64,000 nt of DNA from positions 62,001 to 126,000 of the forward strand of contig NZ_CADFEI010000017.1 in the NCBI RefSeq assembly GCF_902833225.1. Reading direction: 5' to 3'. The translations under genes were made by a program, and so were the position numbers. The notes beneath the pieces are model-generated. The model saw nothing but the letters and a program-made list of their open reading frames with translations, ran no database searches and had not been told where the DNA came from. Numbering within the stretch: the stretch's first letter is position 1; each line of letters opens with the position of its first letter. Below are positions 59,793 to 64,000 of the stretch, piece after piece. Source of the stretch: Burkholderia sp. BCC1644. GTDB taxonomy: Bacteria > Pseudomonadota > Gammaproteobacteria > Burkholderiales > Burkholderiaceae.

Positions 59793-60152
59793 TTACTTGT
59801 AGGGATTGTCCTTCGAGTCGGCCTTCTGGACGGCGTAGTAGGCCGCCAGATCCGCGATGTCCTGGTCCGTCAGCGAACCGGCGATCGCATTCATCGACGG
59901 GAAGTGACGATCCTTCTTGCGGTAGGCCTTCAGCGCGTTCTCGAGGTATTGCTGGTTCTGGCCGCCGAGGACAGGCACCCGGTAGACCTCCGGATACGCC
60001 GCGCGGTAGTCCTGGATGCCGTGGCAACCGATGCACATGGCGGCCTTGCTCGCCCCGTCCTTCGGGTTGCCGACCACACCGGCCGCCTGCGCGCTGCCCG
60101 CGAGCGCCACGAGCGCTGCGACAACGACGTGTTTGCCGACGAATTTGTTCAT
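59793..60152 (-). CDS. Periplasmic cytochrome c, class I
   Basis: A 119-residue single-heme cytochrome with a signal peptide (cleaved after AQA), heme site CIGCH (40-44) and a likely axial Met87 in FPSMNAIAG. Its VPVLGGQNQQYLENALKAYRKKDR and LTDQDIADLAAYYA match cytochrome c4/c553-like carriers. First gene of the pair; ribosome-binding site weak. It is divergent from the MoxR gene. Confidence 0.9.
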   Translation of the reverse strand: MNKFVGKHVVVAALVALAGSAQAAGVVGNPKDGASKAAMCIGCHGIQDYRAAYPEVYRVPVLGGQNQQYLENALKAYRKKDRHFPSMNAIAGSLTDQDIADLAAYYAVQKADSKDNPYK

Positions 60153-60397
60153 AGCTCTTGTAACCTAGCTTGAGGGGAAACTGGCGCCAAAGCGGCAACG
60201 GCCCGCGCCGTTTTGCTTGTTGGATCGCCACGCAGGCCAAAAAAAACGGCCAGATTGTACCGCGTCGGCAGGGAACGCGTCCATACGGCGCCCCCGTTCG
60301 CCCCGCCACAGCCCCGCAACGATACGCGGGCGCGGCCCAACCGGCCAGCCCTTCTGACTTATACTGGGTTTTTTTCCCGATGAAGAAGAGCGCCGCC

Positions 60398-61240
<843 letters not shown>

Positions 61241-61267
61241 TCCTCCCTCACCCGCGAAGGCCCGGCC

Positions 61268-62443
61268 ATGCTGCTCAATTTCTTCTACGCGCTGCGCGCA
61301 GCCAAGCTGCCCGTCTCGGTGAAGGAATACCTGACGCTGCTCGAATCGCTGAAGGCCGGGCTGATCTCGCCGTCGATCGACGCGTTCTACTTCCTCGCGC
61401 GGATGACGCTCGTCAAGGACGAGCAGTACTTCGACAAGTTCGACCAGGCGTTCGGCGCGTATTTCCATGGCGTGTCCACGCTGCCGTCCGAAGCGTTCGA
61501 CATTCCGCTCGACTGGCTCGAGAAGCGTCTCGAGCGCGAACTGTCGCCGGAGGAAAAGGCGCAGATCGAGGCAATGGGCGGGCTCGACAAGCTGATGGAG
61601 CGCCTGAAGGCGCTGCTCGACGAGCAGAAGGAACGCCACGAAGGCGGCAACAAGTGGATCGGCACGGGCGGCACGTCGCCGTTCGGGCACGGCGGCTACA
61701 ACCCCGAAGGCGTACGCATCGGCGGCCCGTCGAACGGCAACCGCACCGCGGTGAAGGTGTGGGAAGCACGCGCCTATCGCGACTACGACGATTCGGTCGA
61801 GATCGGCACGCGCAACATCAAGGTCGCGCTGCGGCGGCTGCGCCGCTTCGCGCGCGAAGGCGCGGCGGAAGAGCTCGACCTGCCCGGCACGATCCGCAGC
61901 ACGGCCGCGAACGCGGGCTGGCTCGACCTGCGGATGGTGCCCGAGCGCCACAACAACGTGAAAGTGCTGATGCTGCTCGACGTCGGCGGCTCGATGGACG
62001 ACCACATCAAGCGCACCGAAGAGCTGTTCTCGGCCGCGAAAGCCGAATTCAAGCATCTCGAATTCTTCTACTTCCACAATTGCGTGTACGACCACCTGTG
62101 GAAGAACAACCGCCGCCGCCACTCGGAGCGCACCGTGACGTGGGACGTGCTGCACAAGTTCACGCCCGACTACAAGCTGATCTTCGTCGGTGACGCGACG
62201 ATGAGCCCGTACGAAGTGCTGCAGCCCGGCGGCTCGGTCGAATACAACAACCCGGAAGCCGGCGCCGTGTGGCTGCGCCGTCTCGCCGACCAGTTCCCCC
62301 ATCATGCATGGCTGAACCCCGAGCCCGAGCGGCTATGGGAGTACCGGCAGTCGGTCGCGGTAATCCGCGACCTGCTCGGCCATCGCATGTATCCGCTCAC
62401 GCTGGCGGGCCTCGAAACCGCGATGCGCGCACTCAGCAAGTAA
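61268..62443 (+). CDS. VWA domain (CoxE-like) partner of MoxR
   Basis: A 391-residue cytoplasmic protein. The N-terminal half (MLLNFFYALRAAKLPVSVKEYLTLLESL) and the NPEGVRIGGPSNGNRTAVKVWEARAYRDYD stretch are typical for CoxE-like proteins. The VWA domain has a MIDAS motif DVGGSMD (DxGxS) in VLMLLDVGGSMDDHIK, and later IFVGDATMSPYE. In carbon monoxide dehydrogenase systems CoxD/CoxE-type pairs help mature the enzyme; here no such enzyme is near, so the client is unknown. Confidence 0.88.
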   Translation: MLLNFFYALRAAKLPVSVKEYLTLLESLKAGLISPSIDAFYFLARMTLVKDEQYFDKFDQAFGAYFHGVSTLPSEAFDIPLDWLEKRLERELSPEEKAQIEAMGGLDKLMERLKALLDEQKERHEGGNKWIGTGGTSPFGHGGYNPEGVRIGGPSNGNRTAVKVWEARAYRDYDDSVEIGTRNIKVALRRLRRFAREGAAEELDLPGTIRSTAANAGWLDLRMVPERHNNVKVLMLLDVGGSMDDHIKRTEELFSAAKAEFKHLEFFYFHNCVYDHLWKNNRRRHSERTVTWDVLHKFTPDYKLIFVGDATMSPYEVLQPGGSVEYNNPEAGAVWLRRLADQFPHHAWLNPEPERLWEYRQSVAVIRDLLGHRMYPLTLAGLETAMRALSK

Positions 62444-62499
62444 CGCAACCCACTCGCAGATACAAAGGCCGCGTCCGAGCGGCCTCCCCCGGAGATAGC

Positions 62500-63711
62500 A
62501 TGAACCCCTCGCCCACCGCGAGCGCCAGCCGCGCCGGCGGCCGCCGCTTTTTCGCCGATACGTCCGTGTCGGCGCTCGTCGCCGGCTTCGTCGCGATGAT
62601 GACCGGCTACACGAGTTCGCTCGTGCTGATGTTCCAGGCCGGCCGCGCCGCCCACCTCACCGATGCGCAGATCTCGTCGTGGATTTGGGCGCTGTCGATC
62701 GGCATGGCGCTGACGACGATCGGCCTGTCGCTGCGCTTTCGCGCGCCCGTCGTCGTCGCGTGGTCGACGCCCGGCGCCGCGCTGCTGATCGCGTCGCTGC
62801 CCGGCGTGCCCTACGCCGAGGCGATCGGCGCGTTCGTCGTGTGCGCGCTGCTGCTGACGGCCATCGGCGTAAGCGGCCTGTTCGACACGCTGATGCGCCG
62901 GATTCCGGCCGGCATCGCCGCCGCGCTGCTCGCGGGCATCCTGTTCGAGATCGGCATCGAGATCTTCCGCGCCGCGCAGTTCCAGACCGCGCTCGTGCTC
63001 GCGATGTTCTTTACCTACCTGGTCGTCAAGCGGCTCGCGCCGCGCTATGCGATCGTGACGACGCTGATCGTCGGCACGGCGGTGGCCGGCGGCCTCGGCC
63101 TGCTCGACTTCAGCCGCTTCCACATCGCGCTCGCGCAGCCCGTGTTCACGATGCCCGCGTTCTCGATCGCGTCGATCGTCAGCATCGGCATTCCGCTGTT
63201 CGTCGTCGCGATGGCGTCGCAGAACGTGCCGGGTATCGCGGTGCTGCGCGCGGACGGCTACCAGACGCCGTCGTCGCCGCTGATCGCGACGACCGGCTTC
63301 GCGTCGCTGCTGCTCGCGCCGTTCGGCTCGCACGGCGTGAACCTCGCGGCGATCACGGCCGCGATCTGCACGGGCCCCGAAGCGCACGAGGATCACGCCA
63401 AGCGCTACACGGCAGCCGTGTGGTGCGGCACGTTCTACCTGGTCGCCGGCATCTTCGGCGCGACGATCGCTGCGCTGTTCGCCGCGCTGCCGAAGGCGCT
63501 CGTGGTATCGGTCGCCGCGCTCGCGCTGTTCGGCTCGATCATGAGCGGGCTCGCGAACGCGATGCAGGACGTGAAACAGCGCGAGGCCGCGCTCGTCACG
63601 TTCATGGTCACCGCGTCGGGCCTCACGCTGCTGTCGATCGGCTCGGCGTTCTGGGGGCTCGTCGCGGGGATCGTCACGCAGGTGATCCTGAACGCGCGAC
63701 GCCCCGCGTGA
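62500..63711 (+). CDS. benE: Benzoate/H+ symporter family protein BenE
   Basis: A 403-residue protein with about 12 transmembrane segments. BenE signatures are GYTSSLVLMFQAGRAAHLTDAQISSWIWAL, VVAWSTPGAALLIAS, VVAMASQNVPGIAVLRADGYQTP and LLAPFGSHGVNLAAITAAICTGPEAHED. The family imports benzoate with protons in Acinetobacter, but members outside ben clusters, like this one, may carry other substrates. The ATG at 62500 has GGAG 5 bases upstream. It follows the VWA gene after 56 bases. Confidence 0.88.
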   Translation: MNPSPTASASRAGGRRFFADTSVSALVAGFVAMMTGYTSSLVLMFQAGRAAHLTDAQISSWIWALSIGMALTTIGLSLRFRAPVVVAWSTPGAALLIASLPGVPYAEAIGAFVVCALLLTAIGVSGLFDTLMRRIPAGIAAALLAGILFEIGIEIFRAAQFQTALVLAMFFTYLVVKRLAPRYAIVTTLIVGTAVAGGLGLLDFSRFHIALAQPVFTMPAFSIASIVSIGIPLFVVAMASQNVPGIAVLRADGYQTPSSPLIATTGFASLLLAPFGSHGVNLAAITAAICTGPEAHEDHAKRYTAAVWCGTFYLVAGIFGATIAALFAALPKALVVSVAALALFGSIMSGLANAMQDVKQREAALVTFMVTASGLTLLSIGSAFWGLVAGIVTQVILNARRPA

Positions 63712-63776
63712 CGCGGCTCGCGGCCCGCCGCGGCACGCGTCGGGCACGCCAAAACGTGTCCGACACGAATCGGGCC

Positions 63777-63782
63777 TAAAAT
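63777..63782 (+). promoter_or_regulatory. -10 box candidate for tal
   Basis: TAAAAT, about 100 bases before the transaldolase start; no convincing -35 box. Confidence 0.3.
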
Positions 63783-63879
63783 GATGGATTGGAAGCGGCG
63801 CCCGGCGCCGCTTCGCTTCGCCGCCGCGCTCGCGCGGCCCGTGAGAACCCGGCGCCCCGCGCCCTTCTTCCGAATCGCC

Positions 63880-64000
63880 ATGACTACCGCACTCGACCAG
63901 CTGAAGCAGTACACGACCGTCGTCGCCGACACGGGCGACTTCCAGCAGCTTGCGCAATACAAGCCGCAGGACGCGACCACGAACCCGTCGCTGATCCTGA
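63880..64000 (+). CDS. tal: Transaldolase, N-terminal part (cut by window edge)
   Basis: The first 40 codons read [23 protein letters not shown] and then [17 protein letters not shown], the invariant start of TalB-type transaldolase with the DATTNPSL substrate loop. The enzyme moves dihydroxyacetone units in the pentose phosphate pathway. The rest lies beyond the window. Confidence 0.93.

Overview
The window is GC-rich (roughly two thirds G+C by eye). Its gene content and order point to chromosome 1 of a Burkholderia, most likely a member of the B. cepacia complex: a complete kdp operon with kdpDE, a lipopolysaccharide inner-core block (msbA, waaE, waaL and two heptosyltransferase-family genes), PHB depolymerase, BenE, purT beside MliC, and an orphan rsxB-nth pair. 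This placement comes from recognising protein families and not from a database search. It reads as ordinary core chromosome. I see no tRNA, rRNA, phage, insertion sequence, integrase or CRISPR array.

Layout. 1-2,000 (minus strand): an ABC permease cut by the window edge, a DUF4126 membrane protein, an SMR exporter (sugE/gdx) behind a guanidine-II (mini-ykkC) riboswitch, and a DUF333 secreted protein. 2,155-10,600 (minus): the potassium-uptake operon, in transcription order a 35-aa membrane peptide, kdpF, kdpA, kdpB, kdpC, then tandem hairpins, then kdpD and kdpE. 10,790-13,170 (minus): quinone oxidoreductase, methylglyoxal synthase and a degenerate SDR. 13,377-21,900 (plus): upp, yebC, purD, a 205-bp palindromic element, hemF, nadD-rsfS-rlmH-maf-rng, yggL. 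22,370-26,614 (plus): a low-complexity Gly/Ala/Thr lipoprotein, a PRC-barrel lipoprotein overlapping an MFS transporter, and a FUSC-type membrane protein. 26,679-34,847: an RcnB-like secreted protein, msbA (minus), then waaE, a second family-2 glycosyltransferase and waaL (plus), facing two minus-strand GT9 genes.

35,141-45,441: dnaE (minus), trhO and gluQ (plus), rhlE, MliC, a tiny lipoprotein and purT (minus), and a META/HslJ lipoprotein (plus). 45,619-55,082: ftsK with a very long Ala/Pro linker, a lactonase-type beta-propeller (minus), a GH15 enzyme and phaZ (plus). 55,156-64,000: a TetR regulator (minus), rsxB-nth (plus), an EamA exporter (minus), DUF1841 (plus), two c-type cytochromes (minus), a MoxR/VWA pair and benE (plus), and the first 40 codons of transaldolase.

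Working together: KdpDE should control KdpFABC; NadD-RsfS-RlmH-Maf-RNase G is a conserved housekeeping row for NAD synthesis, ribosome control and RNA processing; MsbA, WaaE, WaaL and the GT9 enzymes build and export lipid A-core and attach O antigen. Sequence-level items worth a second look are the riboswitch, the extra small ORF ahead of kdpF, the hairpin pair dividing kdpFABC from kdpDE, the palindromic element before hemF, a likely CTG start for nadD, a possibly leaderless dnaE mRNA, a phaZ promoter overlapped by TTGCA repeats, and low-complexity tails on FtsK, PhaZ and RsxB. I found no clearly new multi-gene system.
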